Made by a program: the position numbers and the translations under genes. Source: Aculops lycopersici (lineage: Eukaryota; Arthropoda; Arachnida; Trombidiformes; Eriophyidae). From it: 64,000 bases of DNA. Every line of letters starts with the position of its first letter. Position 1 is the stretch's first letter. The DNA lies in NCBI GenBank assembly GCA_015350385.1, contig WNKI01000001.1, forward strand, positions 2,610,751-2,674,750. Reading direction: 5' to 3'. The notes beneath the pieces are model-generated. The model saw only the letters and a program-made list of their open reading frames with translations. It did not search any database and was not told the origin of the DNA. Positions 30,856-42,504 of this stretch are shown in pieces.

Positions 30856-33044
30856 CTTGTCGATCTTCTGAGTTCTTATATCTCTTTGCTGAGAAAACGC
30901 TGTATTCTAGTTTGCTTCTTTTGTTAGTTAATGTATAGCTAGTTAACTTGTTTTCTTTCTTTCTGCTCAGTTGGAATTTTAAATTCGACCGAATCGCCTC
31001 TGTCACTAAAATATCCCACCAACTCAAGCTTCTCAAGCACAACCACCGACTTGCATTCCGTGACGAAAGACGAGCCACCAAGGGAGAGGGTTTTGCACGC
31101 AAGAACTCACAAATTAACTCGCGCAAGTGGCACTAATAATAACAATAAAATATCAATAGGAATACTATCTAAAAACCAACCAACTAACTTGCCACGAACT
31201 TTCCTGCCTCGCGGGTGCTAATATTCGAAAAATTTGGCATTCATCGCTCGCGTTTCAGTCTCGAGGTCCAGTTGCTTCGTTTGGTTTGGTTTGGTCAGGT
31301 TTAGTCTCTTGAGATTGAGATCCCGAGCTCAATGGTCTCTTTTGTCCTTAGTAAAACCTCAAAAGGTGGTGGCCTTCATTTCGAGACGACTTTTATCACG
31401 CTTTCGGTTGAGATGGAGGTTTCAGCTTTTGTTACTGTCACTCTTGTTGTTGTCGTCTTTCTCTTTGTCTTGGTCGTAAGATAGTTCAAGAGCACCTATT
31501 GCGTTTGCAAACTTACACAGAAAAGACTCATAACTTTGCGGAGTTTGGCCAGGTGAAGTTAGAATTCAAAACAATAACCACGGCGCTAGGCGCTCTATCG
31601 ATTCAATTGCTAGTACATAGCTCTCAGTGTAGTATAACTGTATTCCACCTGCAACCTCAATGGTGGCCAGCAGGTGGTTGGCATGCGCAGAGCCAGCGAA
31701 CCAATCACTCAACTGCGAGTGGTTGCTTTGCATTCAGGTATGGGCTTCGAAATTCGGGTAGAGAAATTTGTGCTATCATCTTCGTTTCAATCTCAAATCC
31801 ATGTTCCCGTGTCAAGACCCGGAAAGGACATCAAATTTCTTGCGTCTGAAACCTGCTGTTCTGAAAACAGGGTTTTCTCATAGGCGCCGTGTTGAAACTA
31901 CTCCTCGCTTAGGTACCGCTCAATGCGACGCGTCTCTCTCTCTCTCTGGGAAAAACTCTTTATTAAATCCCCGTAAGAGCCAATTCCAATTCTAGTTATA
32001 ATGCACGCTCTACTAGTTCAATCCCCAAAACTTTTCCACAATCCTCCTCGGTTGCCCAGGAAAGACAACTGCGTGAAAGAAAATCCCAAAATTCGCATGA
32101 AAAGTAGTGGAGTTGCAATCATTCACGACATACCCAGTTGAGAGAGGGAGAGATAAGAGGAGAGGAGAGGAGAGATGGTCAATGATGGAAACAAGAGCAG
32201 CAGAATTACTCCATCTATATGATTTTGTATTTGCGCGTCATTCTTCGAAACACTGGGACAATTGGGCCACCCAATACCATATTTGTGCAATAGCCATTGT
32301 GGAGCCAAGATGGTTCAAGCAAAGGAAATGGCGAAACATAACGACATTGGCGGCAACACGGCGACAGCCATTCGATTTCATGAAACGCAATTGACGCGCC
32401 AGCCGGCCAAGCTAACCGGCTGACGTTGTCTTGGAAACAGTCAAACAGAATAATTATCGTGACGAGATGTTTGCCTCGCTTCGGGCAAACTGACAGCACC
32501 ACCACGGGGCCAATATCTGCTCTCACAAAGATGGAAGGTAGAAGTGTTCTTTCCTTCTCGAGTCTAGACTCTGGAGTTGTCGACGCCGAGGTAGTGGGAC
32601 AAAAGGTTGTTGCAACGGCATTGGACATAGCGCAATTCCAACGGACTAAACTGGCAACTTTTCCCGGCAAGCCAATCGATGGGTGGCGCCGACGTCGCGC
32701 AGGTAGTTGCTCGCAATAGCTGGCAGCATAATATTCACCTGAACTACCGCGGAATCTACATGGCCACTATAGTGGTTGTCGTCGTCATTACGACAGTAAC
32801 GGCAGCGCGATAACCCATCGACAGAAAATCACACGATTTCACGCCAATAATTGAACAAGACACAGACACAGGCATAATGTTCTCGACCACACGGGTAACC
32901 TTCGAATGTAAAGGTTGTATTATAATTTATTAGCATAGAATTGATTTGTTTCTCTCTATCTCGCTTCTTTGGGGTCCTTGTCAGTCCTTGTCTCAATAGA
33001 AACACGGAGGGGTTCAACATAAACATGCACTAATTGACGAAAAG
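30856..33044. other. Intergenic region between kinesin (-) and the zinc-finger gene (-)
   Basis: About 2.2 kb contains the kinesin promoter side and the end of the zinc-finger transcript. Short open frames on both strands match nothing recognisable. A GAGAG-rich patch lies near 32144-32175. Confidence 0.45.
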
Positions 33045-36000
33045 CTAAACAATCTCGTAGACTTTACTCTTCTCATCGGGTCTTGTCTTTAGCTGGATCT
33101 TGAGCTTTATCAGGCCAGTGCTACTGCTGGAACCAGTTCCGCCGCCGGCACTGCTGGTCGAGGGACTAGTGGAGGCGCTGATTTTACCAACTTTGTCAAG
33201 TTTGCCAACCTTGGACGACATCGCAGAGGTCTTCGCCGAACCCTGAGAGGAAGTGCTTCGATGTGATGAGGACCCAACAGGTTGTCTGTTAACCGGCGAC
33301 TCCATGACTAGATTGTCACTACCAGTTGTTGGTAGATCTAGATCGCTTTCCATAAAGCCCACTGGTGTTCTTCTATCCAGATGCTGCTGTTGCTGTCTAG
33401 GGGTCAGCTTATTGGTGTCTGCGGCAGGAACTTCATTAGTATGCTTCGAAAGTCTCCTTTCTTTGGACCGATCCTTGAGGTCTGCACTTCGATCCTTCGA
33501 TGGTGCTCTTGGTTCATTCGAGTTACCCGAACTAGATGACGAAGAACCGGAGGAAGACGACGACGACGATGATGATGATGATGATGATGATGATCCATCG
33601 CTACCCGAACCACTAGAGGAACTCGATCCACTAGACGATCCACTAGCTGAGGATGAGCCCGAACCGGATGATGAGCTAGACGATGAAGAGCCACCTGATC
33701 CGGAAGAGCTCTGTGAGCTAACCGAATCTGCATCTGAATTGTAGGCACCTTCCTCCTCCTCCTCTCCTATTTCTTGATCGCCGCCGTCGCTTGGTGGCGG
33801 TGGTTTCAAATCTCTAGGTCCTTTGCCACTTCCGCTAGCTCCAGCCGTGCGCCATGGATCTTTGACTGCAACATGCTCATGGTTGGCTAGATCGATGCTT
33901 CCATCATCATTGTCATCGTCATTTTCGTTTTCATCCTCGTCCTCAGCTCTATGATTGACATCTAATTCCTCGTAGTCTTGGTCAGAACGATGCTCGGACG
34001 GTTGTTCATATTGCTCGTCCTCATGATCTTCTTGCATCACATCAGCAGCAACATCACGACAATCAATTTCATCGTTCTCTTGGTGATGATTTTGCTGTTC
34101 AGCATTCGCCTCAACCAAAGATTCGGACTCATGATCAGCTAGCTCCTCGGGTAGATCGCTTTCATTTTCTTGCGATGAAGACTCGGGTTGACTCTCGTCA
34201 ATTGCTAAAGAGTGCGTCTCAGTATCGTCAGTTTTTTGCGACGAGTCATGCTGCTCTTGGTAGCGATTGTTGGTCGCTTTCTTGATGGTCTCAGATTCTT
34301 CGGGAACTTTGTCTTGTTTAGAAGCAGGATTTTTTACCAATTCAAGATCAGACTCCGGATCAAGGTCAGTGTAAAGGCTGTAGTCGGAGCAGGTGAGAAA
34401 ATCTGAGCTTATGTGAGATCTTGACAATACCACCTCAGAGAGTCGGTGGATCTGTGCCCTGGGTTTCTTATGGACATCAATAATGTGCCTGCAAACATTT
34501 TCCAAAGCTACAAAGCTTAATGAGCAGAATAAACAGGGGAAAACATTCTTCTCTTGCTTGTGAACCTTGTTTATGTGGCCCATCAGTGTTCTCAGATCAT
34601 TGTAACTAATATCGCAAATATCACATGTGTATGTATCAAATAATGGACTCAATGCGCCCTCTGAAATCTCTCGAGTAGCAACCATTCTAGTATCATGTTC
34701 TTGTTCCCCCTTGTCCTCGGCCTCTAGACTAGCCTGGATTTGGCTCTCATTTAACAGCTCATCTGTCTTACAAAAAATATCGTCATTTGATTTCGAGGGA
34801 TCTAAACTAGAATTGGAAACCTTATCGGTTTTGTCAGTACTATTGGATTTACCATTGTCCACGGGTCTGGTCAAGGCCTTGAGCAAAGCCGATGATGAGT
34901 TCAATCGGTTAGTGGAGGAAGAGTTCGAGGAGGACGCTGTAGATGAGGCTGTATTGCTGCCCCTTCGCTGAGTTCTCGACTGTGCTCCCTCAAGGTCGAT
35001 CGTCAACATATCTGAGTCGGCGTCCGATTCACACTGACTACTTGCTTGTTTAGTGGCTGGTGTGACTGCAGCATAATGATCCCCAACAGCTGATGCTCCC
35101 TTAGAACTCTGTCGTTCCGTTCCAACGCCATGAACAGCATCGTCTTCAATAAAAAGTTTGTCACGCTTGACCTTCTTGATGCAATCCTCTAAAAATTTCC
35201 GCTTTGGATTAATCCGCTTGTTAGATGATGACGATGACGACGACTGTTGCTGTGTAACAGATTGTTGCTGCTGTGTTGTAGTTGTCTCTGACCTGATTAG
35301 CTCGATGAGAGATTGCGCAACATTTGGGCCACCTGTCCGCACTTTTTCATTCAACAATGTCTTTGCAAGCGACGAATTGCGAACAAGTTGCTCGTTGACA
35401 TCGTTGAAAAGATAGCTGGCGCCACTGCTGTTGTTTTTGTCATTGTTATCGTCTAAGGGATTGCCATTGTTATTGTTGCTGTATAATAGGCTTTCACTGG
35501 CAGTCAATCGATTTGTTTGCAAATGCGCATTTAACGAGTCACTACCAATACTAGGGCCACTACCGAGGCTTGAGCTCATTTTGAGGGCACCTAACAGGGC
35601 ACTATCCTTGTTGTTATTGTTGTTAGTTGTCATCCTGTGGTTGGTAGACTTTGGCTGACTTTGGAGTAACCTGGAGAGACTAGTCTGTTGTTGAGTAGTT
35701 GATGGAACATTTGTCGAGTTATTGGTACTATTATTCACCATAAATCTAGACTTGGTCATCAGGTATCCATGGTCTCGCTTGTCACTGTTCCTCATTAATC
35801 TAGACAGTCTGAAGTCACCTGTAGCTTGTTGTTGTTGTCTAGTGGATTGGTTGTTGCTATCACTCGTCGTGGAACTGTTGTGACCTTCAGGTATCAATGA
35901 TAACTGTGGATTGAGACTGATAGAGGAACGAAGATCCATTTGTGGATCAGTCGTTTGTCTTGATTCGAGATCCACAGACCGAGTTTGCGGCGGCCGTTGT

Positions 36001-38585
36001 GAATTTGTATCGAAGTTCGCCCCTCCGCTAGAGACATCCGCTTGCTCCTGTTGATGCCTCAGGTCTACCTGGAACATGGAATCGACTTGCAAACGTCTGG
36101 TATTCTCTAGACTGTTGCCACGATTTTTTTCATGCTCAGAGCAGAACGTCCTCTTATGCCTAATGAGATTTGGCAAGCTTCTAAATAGATTCTTACACTC
36201 CTTGCACTCGTAAATGATATTACATTCCTCCATCACAACTCTTCGAACCTCACTAGTGAATGTATCCGAGTCCACACTATCCGAGAGGCCAGCAGATAAA
36301 GCGTTGACTTGTTTCTGACTGCTGGGTGCCAAGAGTGTAGGTGGGTAGAGAAGTGAAAGGTCGTTCCTTGCACCGACTCTATTCAGAGCCGATTCAATCT
36401 CACTTCTGTCCGATTGATCGTCCATGACCGACGATGACAAGTTGAGGCTCTGGTTTTGCGAAGCATTCACATTGCTAGACGTCGCAACGACATTAGTGCT
36501 GCTGTTAGTGTTATTAAGGATCGCATTGTTGTTTATCAAGCTAGTCCCAGCCGGTACAGACTTGAGGGACTTGCTAATTTCGCCTATACTAATACCAGCT
36601 CTTGCAGCTCGTTCCTGAAGATTAGTTAAGAAGATGTCCTTGGACGGAATCGCATCTTGGCGAGAATGGACTTGACCTTGAGAAGAGGATTGTGACTTTT
36701 GGCTGGGCCCTGGCTGGGCTAGCTGGCTCTTGAGATTACGTTGGTGATTGTCCACGCCTTGTTGATCCGAGGTAGGTGTCAGTAGCGACATTTGCAAGTG
36801 CTTGAGATTACCACTGGACAAAATATTGTTGTTATTGTTGATATTGCCTTGGTTATATATCTTGTTAGCAGTCTGTTGTTGTTGTTGCTGCTGCGTAGAT
36901 ATCTGCTGGTTATTCGACACGCCCTGGCCCCCGATATTTGGTCCCGTTGGTTGCTTCAATATCGATATTTCGGCTATACCCGACGAACTGTTATTCCTTG
37001 GGGTGGAAGCCGACGAGATCCTTGTGTTGTGACCAACCTGTTGTTGACCACTACTAGCCACACTTGCGGTTGTTCTTTGCTGGGGTGCCAACATGTTCAG
37101 GTGAGTTAAGCTGGCAATTTTGGAACTAACATTGCCCAAAGAGGTTGTGTTTGCCGAGGGTGTTGAGGTTGAGGAGCAAGCTGCGGCCAAATTTAACAAG
37201 GACTTTGGAACTGACGAGAAGCTTGATTGCTGTGGGGTTGGTGGTGATATCGCAGAGGCAGGTGACTTGACTTGTTGGTGATGGTTTTGTTGCTGTTGAA
37301 AATGATGAGGTGCGGTGGATACTTGCGGTGGTTGCGGAGGTAGCATATTGTTGTTATGCGAGTTGTTGATATTCCTAATCGATCCTGATGATGATGATTG
37401 GTGATGATTATTATCTTGGACTTTGGACAGCTGAGTATGCAGACTCGACGGAGATGGTGAGGTGGCTATTGGATTGCCTGACAAAAGATTACCCGATGAA
37501 TGGCCGCTAACAGAGCCACCACTACCACCACTTGCTGAGCTCTTCAACAATTGTCTTATTAATGTTTGCTGTTGATTTGCAACCAGAGGATCCTTTCCCA
37601 ATTGTAAGGAGTTATCATAGAACATATCTATTGAATTGAATGTATCCATAATATTACCAACGTGAGCCCCTTTGCTACCACCGACACCAGCTAATGCAGT
37701 TAAATTAGTTGCATTTGCGTCGTTATTTGACAACGACGTTGTCGTGGAGCTTGATGCCGTTGAGCTTGCCGCAGCTGCAGCTGCGGCAATGGCGGCCGCA
37801 GTGGATAGGTTTGCAAATGATGCGTTAGCATTAACATTACTACTGTTACTGGCGATAGGATGATGTTGATGAGGTTGATGGTGGGTAGTATTAGCTTGAT
37901 TCAATCTTCTATTACTCAAGTTATCGTTGTGTTGGTGCTGATGGTGAAGTGATAAAACAGACATTTGTTGTTGTGATAGTTGCTGTTGCTGTTGTATTTG
38001 TTGGGCCAATTGCAGGTTCGACGTGGATGCTCGAAATTGTGGGTTGGCCGGTAGTGAGGATTGCTGGTGTGAATGTGCATTTGAGTTTACAAAGTTTATA
38101 TCATGTTTTTGTTGTAGACCAGAGTTATTTGATGCATTATTGTTGTTATTTGTAGTTACTGGATTAAGACTCGAACTGTGTCCGAAATTTGCCCCGATTC
38201 CACCGCTACCACCGGCACTACCTGTACTTCTGGCCAATCTTGAATAGTTGGGTGGTGATATTGGAGGTGGTTTCAACTGTTGTTGTTGCTGCTGCTGGTT
38301 TAAACTCCAATTCTGCAAAACCTCAGCGCTACTTTTACCGTAAAATGCTTGCAAACACTTCAAAATTCCCTCCTGATTCGACAGATTATTAGGATTATTA
38401 TTGGTAGTTGTCGAAGCTGCCGTAGATTGCAAATGTGCTAATAGTTCGTCTCGACTAAGACCCAGCTTAGCCAAGTCAAGATCACTCAATGTTGGTGGTG
38501 GCATGACTTGATTTAAATTTCTTGTATTGTATGGTGGAGGGACATTAGAATTGTGATAATTGTCGACAGTTTGTCTCGGTTTCAT
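33045..38585 (-). CDS. ZNF800: ZNF800-like C2H2 zinc-finger protein
   Basis: This is an 1846-aa single-exon nuclear-type protein. The N-terminal 780 residues are Q/N/S/H/A-rich. An isolated finger lies near residue 795 (YECKECKNLFRSLPNLIRHKRTFC), close in wording to the first finger of ZNF800, which reads as a C2-type unit followed by RSLPNLI-H. A pair of fingers lies near 1320-1375 (CDICDISYNDLRTLMGHINKVH and CLFCSLSFVALENVCRHIIDVH). A Glu/Asp-rich region follows, then a Ser/Gly run of about 60 residues encoded by a GAT/TCA-type microsatellite, and a Lys-rich end. The spacing of one early finger and later paired fingers in a long disordered protein fits ZNF800, a nuclear repressor-like factor. 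Naming rests on motif resemblance, not alignment. The start ATG is a modest context. Confidence 0.7.
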   Translation of the reverse strand: MKPRQTVDNYHNSNVPPPYNTRNLNQVMPPPTLSDLDLAKLGLSRDELLAHLQSTAASTTTNNNPNNLSNQEGILKCLQAFYGKSSAEVLQNWSLNQQQQQQQLKPPPISPPNYSRLARSTGSAGGSGGIGANFGHSSSLNPVTTNNNNNASNNSGLQQKHDINFVNSNAHSHQQSSLPANPQFRASTSNLQLAQQIQQQQQLSQQQMSVLSLHHQHQHNDNLSNRRLNQANTTHHQPHQHHPIASNSSNVNANASFANLSTAAAIAAAAAAASSTASSSTTTSLSNNDANATNLTALAGVGGSKGAHVGNIMDTFNSIDMFYDNSLQLGKDPLVANQQQTLIRQLLKSSASGGSGGSVSGHSSGNLLSGNPIATSPSPSSLHTQLSKVQDNNHHQSSSSGSIRNINNSHNNNMLPPQPPQVSTAPHHFQQQQNHHQQVKSPASAISPPTPQQSSFSSVPKSLLNLAAACSSTSTPSANTTSLGNVSSKIASLTHLNMLAPQQRTTASVASSGQQQVGHNTRISSASTPRNNSSSGIAEISILKQPTGPNIGGQGVSNNQQISTQQQQQQQTANKIYNQGNINNNNNILSSGNLKHLQMSLLTPTSDQQGVDNHQRNLKSQLAQPGPSQKSQSSSQGQVHSRQDAIPSKDIFLTNLQERAARAGISIGEISKSLKSVPAGTSLINNNAILNNTNSSTNVVATSSNVNASQNQSLNLSSSVMDDQSDRSEIESALNRVGARNDLSLLYPPTLLAPSSQKQVNALSAGLSDSVDSDTFTSEVRRVVMEECNIIYECKECKNLFRSLPNLIRHKRTFCSEHEKNRGNSLENTRRLQVDSMFQVDLRHQQEQADVSSGGANFDTNSQRPPQTRSVDLESRQTTDPQMDLRSSISLNPQLSLIPEGHNSSTTSDSNNQSTRQQQQATGDFRLSRLMRNSDKRDHGYLMTKSRFMVNNSTNNSTNVPSTTQQQTSLSRLLQSQPKSTNHRMTTNNNNNKDSALLGALKMSSSLGSGPSIGSDSLNAHLQTNRLTASESLLYSNNNNGNPLDDNNDKNNSSGASYLFNDVNEQLVRNSSLAKTLLNEKVRTGGPNVAQSLIELIRSETTTTQQQQSVTQQQSSSSSSSNKRINPKRKFLEDCIKKVKRDKLFIEDDAVHGVGTERQSSKGASAVGDHYAAVTPATKQASSQCESDADSDMLTIDLEGAQSRTQRRGSNTASSTASSSNSSSTNRLNSSSALLKALTRPVDNGKSNSTDKTDKVSNSSLDPSKSNDDIFCKTDELLNESQIQASLEAEDKGEQEHDTRMVATREISEGALSPLFDTYTCDICDISYNDLRTLMGHINKVHKQEKNVFPCLFCSLSFVALENVCRHIIDVHKKPRAQIHRLSEVVLSRSHISSDFLTCSDYSLYTDLDPESDLELVKNPASKQDKVPEESETIKKATNNRYQEQHDSSQKTDDTETHSLAIDESQPESSSQENESDLPEELADHESESLVEANAEQQNHHQENDEIDCRDVAADVMQEDHEDEQYEQPSEHRSDQDYEELDVNHRAEDEDENENDDDNDDGSIDLANHEHVAVKDPWRTAGASGSGKGPRDLKPPPPSDGGDQEIGEEEEEGAYNSDADSVSSQSSSGSGGSSSSSSSSGSGSSSASGSSSGSSSSSGSGSDGSSSSSSSSSSSSSSSGSSSSSSGNSNEPRAPSKDRSADLKDRSKERRLSKHTNEVPAADTNKLTPRQQQQHLDRRTPVGFMESDLDLPTTGSDNLVMESPVNRQPVGSSSHRSTSSQGSAKTSAMSSKVGKLDKVGKISASTSPSTSSAGGGTGSSSSTGLIKLKIQLKTRPDEKSKVYEIV

Positions 38586-41500
38586 AATTTTCCAAATGGA
38601 GGTGATGGTGTGAAGAGTAATAAGTTTTGCTTCAACATTTGAGGCTCGTATTTGGGTAGCTCTGGGATATCCGTATTCCTAGGCTCGGTGTAAATCTAGT
38701 TGGGTGTAGTTTGCATCGATAGTAGAGCGTGGCGGCTTCATGTAGTAATAACTTAATAATTGCTATTACGAGATTAGAGTTTGTTGACGTTGATGAGATG
38801 AGTCGAGTCGAGGATGATGATGAACTTGATGGCGATGGCCGTCCTAGCCTTTCACCGTATGACGCAGTCGTCTCGCTCGCTAGCCCCCTAAAGTTGTGCA
38901 AAAATTAATATGTGTGTAAATGCGAGCGAGTTATGTAATAGATTGATAATTTTTTCTCTATATATCTATCTATCTATCTCTCCCTCTCTTTCTCGTTTTT
39001 CCTATCTATCCAGACGTTGGAATTTTGTGTTATTGGCTTCCTAGTTGCATCGATCAATGCAGAATTACGATGACGTTAGCTCCTTGGATTGGCTTATTTG
39101 TGTTTGTAGATGAATTGAGAATACTCGGCCGCTGTGCCTTGGCGACAAATCAATCTCCTTTTTCACAACTCAACCCGATGGATCCCGCTGAACAATTTTA
39201 CTAGAACTGCAAAACGTGGAGTTGGTTTTTGCAGTTTTAGCTGAACATGGACGAAAGTGGCAGCGCATGTAGCGGGATGAACTATGATCAGAAACGGGAG
39301 CACAACGATCTATCTAGACAGTCGGCTCTCGTCAGCCAACTAGAAGTAGAGCAATCTGGCCTAGAGTTGAACCCAAAAAGCAAGAGCGCTAGATGGAGAG
39401 AAGAATCTCATCTGCCTGGCAGCTGGTTACTGTTGCGATGGTAGTTCTATTGGTAGTAGTGGTTCCCCAGTTTTTAGATGGAAATGTCGTTGTCGTAGTA
39501 GTCGTCGTCGTCGTCGCCGCCGCCGCAGTCGCCCTTGTAGTCGGTTTTGTAGTTGCGTAGTTGAAACGGCGAGTGGCAACAAAGTTGTCGTCGTGGTTTT
39601 CGATGACCGAGCGCAGCACTGTTGTTTTTTGTTGTTGCTGTCGTGCCTAGACGACTAGCTAGAATAGCAACCACGACGATAAATTTCGCCCCGGTATTCG
39701 ACCTTATCCTAGACGCTAGACGTCGATACGTTAATAAATGGTAGCAGACGTCGTGTGATGGTTTGAATGAATGTTTGTGGCCAGCCAGCAATAAAGAATT
39801 AGAGGCCGTCTAACAGATTGTAGGGGTGCCTCCGGGGTATTTAGTTGCAGTAAATTTGCGTTTGCAAATGTGATTGCTGTTACTGCTTTAATTTTTGAAG
39901 TTCCACTAGAAACAACGATAACGAATTCAACTAGAACCTGTACCCTGAAAAATGTCCCTGTTTCTTTCTATTTTTGCAATGATAATGATGATGTTGATAT
40001 ATTTCAATAATAACGGTATTAAATAACGTCAATCTAAGGAACAATTGTTCTCTGAAATCTAGTTTGTTTTCTAGTAGGTAATTGACAATGCTACCTGCAG
40101 CAAAAATTCGCGTAATAATAGAATTAGAAGTGGTAATACTAGCAATATTGATGAGACAATAATAACTCCGAGTCACTGCCTTCAAGCACAAGTGGCCGAC
40201 AAACTAGCCAATCAAGTAGTCGGATGTATCGAGAATCGAATGTTGCGAGTATCTTGGCAAATTGGTAGGTTGTCCTCCCTGTCGTTGGTCTTGATCTTTG
40301 GCGAACTCAGAATCGGAATCATCGATGGGTAAAAATAAAGATGTGTGCGATTTAATAAAGTGGAATAGACGACTTCCAACAGAAAAGAGGGAGAATACCA
40401 AGAGAGAGAGAGAGAGAGAAGACAGAAAACGGAGAGAATTGCATTGAGAGAGAGAGAGAGAGAGAGAGACCGCTGGGCTCTCTCTCTCTCACCGTCGTGG
40501 CGCTGGCGTAGTTTCCAACTCAACTTAACTCGGGTCTCTCTGCATTGTGTGTGTGTCTCTCTCTCTCTCTCTCTCTCTCGCTCTGTATTGTGCCTCCCTC
40601 TTCATCTGCCTCCTACTTCACTTCACTTCTCTCTCTTCGCCTGGCTCCTCGCTGGCTGGCTGGCCGACCGGCCGCCGTAGTCGCCTGAATATCTGTGTGT
40701 TTGATGTCAGTGTAAATGTTGCATTGGTTGCCGTGTACCCTCGCCGGTCCGACCGCTCGCTCGGCAAGTCGGCCCGGTTGGAGTCGCACACTGTGTGCGA
40801 GTGGTGGTGTTGCATAGAAAAGTCCATTGCATTTCATTACACTGCACTGGTGGTGGCATTTGGCCGACTCTGGTTTGCCAATGATGACGATAGTTTGCAT
40901 GAGAGATGCGGTAGCGGCATCGCCGGCACACAAAAACTCTGGCGGCCGCCGGCCGTCAGTTGGCCTGCCAGAGGCCGCATCATCTCAAGCCGAAATGGAG
41001 ATTTGCACTTTCTTCTATGATTTGCACAAGGGAGAGAAGGGGAGAGTTATATCCGTAGAGAAGTGGGAGAATTCTGGGGAAAAAAACTGCTACTATACAC
41101 CCGCTCATCGTGCACGCCTCCTGCTCCTATCAATTCGACAGAAAATGAGAGAACCTGTCCGAGGTCCAGTGCATCAGCACCGGCAATCGTGAGCGACAAC
41201 ATGAGGCCCCGATGGAGCGAAACACACTCACTCATCGGCCGACATTTACTCTGCAATTTTGCCCCAAACTGAGGTCATCAGGTTATTTATGTTCGTCGGG
41301 GTAAATTTGGCCTCGCAGAATTTGGGCCGCCGAGTAATACAAACAAAATCTGGACTTAGCTTTTGAGAGCATAGAGATCTATTCCAAGCGGAGGAATAGC
41401 ATTCGCTCATGACCTCATTTTGAGATTGATGGATGGATCTTTGCATAAATCTAAATATATGTATACTTCCGATACACTGACCCCCGAATCATGGATAGAT

Positions 41501-41599
41501 GGATGTAGAGGAAGTGAGTGCCTTCATGGCATAAACTAAGTAGGCCTTAAAACATTCAACAAGTCGATGGATTAATTGATAATTAATGTTATACTAGAT
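38586..41599. other. Long non-coding region with GA, TG and CT tracts
   Basis: This is 3 kb upstream of the zinc-finger gene and beyond the 3' end of the crotonase gene. It contains GA runs at 40401-40419 and 40446-40469, a short TG run and a CT run at 40546-40579, and GC-rich DNA at 40640-41000 that could be a promoter. GA/CT tracts are typical binding sites for GAGA-type factors. No coding region is recognised, although several short frames cross the CT tract. Confidence 0.5.
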
Positions 41600-42433
41600 T
41601 CAAAGAGTCATCTCGGGTTCTAGGGTTAGTATATTGCCAACGTCTGTGCTCCCATGTCTACAAAGTTCACCCTCCAAAAACTTGACTGCCACCTCTAAGG
41701 GTTTGCAGGTTTTCAAGTGCTCGAGTGATTCTTGTCTCTCATGGTGCAGCAAATCCAACACATTGCTCGTTCTATTAACACGATCCATATTATCTAGGTC
41801 TTGCAGAAGAGCAGTCTGGTCAAATTTTGATATGGATCGAGCAAAGTTAGTTGCTCGACCTTGAGCACAACCGATATCGCAAACATGCTGTACCAAACCA
41901 AAACTCATCGCCTCGGAGGCTTGCTGAGCTCGGCCTGTGGCTATCAGATCACGAGCTCTAGCTTGGCCGATTAGATGGGGTAGTATCACAGTTCCTCCAT
42001 TCATTATGGGAATTCCAAAGCGTCTATTTAAGAAGCCCATCCTCGAGTCTCTATCTGCAATCCTGAAATCACACCTTAGCGCAAGCTCGTAACCAAATCC
42101 GACTGCGTGACCCTCGATGGCCGCCACGATTGGCTTTCTTTTTGTCAGGCGTGCGCCTAGTGGCAGTAGCATTTGCTTTATCTTTACCAACTCTGGTAGT
42201 CCAGATTTCTTGTTGACTATCTCTTTCAAGTCATAACCAGAACAGAACATACCCTCTGATCCTGCCAATACAGCAACATGTGCCGAATCATCCTCCTCCT
42301 CGAAAATTCTGAGCGTCTCCTGGAGTTGCTTAAATGTTTCCAAGTTGATGGCATTGCGTTTAGCGGGCCTATTAATAAGTATCCGCCTGACATTCAGACA
42401 AATTGGCTCGTAAATGATCCTTGGGCTCATCAT
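41600..42433 (-). CDS. Crotonase-family protein (enoyl-CoA hydratase/isomerase-like)
   Basis: This is about 277 aa with the crotonase fold throughout. LINRPAKRNAIN opens the fold. The two oxyanion-hole segments are MFCSGYDLKEI and AIEGHAVGFGYELALRCDFRIA. RRFGIPIMNGGTVILPHLIG with GRAQQASEAMSFGLV completes it. These enzymes hydrate or isomerise acyl-CoA thioesters. Gly/Asn in GIPIMNGGT replace the two catalytic glutamates of classical enoyl-CoA hydratase, so the reaction may differ. Two starts are possible: ATG at 42433 (MMSPRIIYEP), or a spliced start with an 11-nt exon at 42504-42494 (ATGACGATCAG) joined to 42419 across a 74-nt intron with a CTAAT branch-like site, giving MTIRIIYEP. No mitochondrial leader or peroxisomal tail is visible. 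Confidence 0.88.
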   Translation of the reverse strand: MMSPRIIYEPICLNVRRILINRPAKRNAINLETFKQLQETLRIFEEEDDSAHVAVLAGSEGMFCSGYDLKEIVNKKSGLPELVKIKQMLLPLGARLTKRKPIVAAIEGHAVGFGYELALRCDFRIADRDSRMGFLNRRFGIPIMNGGTVILPHLIGQARARDLIATGRAQQASEAMSFGLVQHVCDIGCAQGRATNFARSISKFDQTALLQDLDNMDRVNRTSNVLDLLHHERQESLEHLKTCKPLEVAVKFLEGELCRHGSTDVGNILTLEPEMTL

Positions 42434-42504
42434 TAGGTCCAAAGCAATTTAAAATCGAGATGCACCGTGAATAATATATGCAAATTCACACACCTGATCG
42501 TCAT

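Noticed and set aside
33253..33744. 163-aa Asp/Glu-rich plus-strand frame
   Set aside because: It is the antisense of the Ser/Gly run of the zinc-finger gene (TCA/TCG repeats read as GAT/GAC) and has no independent signals.
42434..42442. Three extra N-terminal residues on the crotonase gene
   Set aside because: The codon at 42442 is TTG; nuclear animal genes start at ATG.
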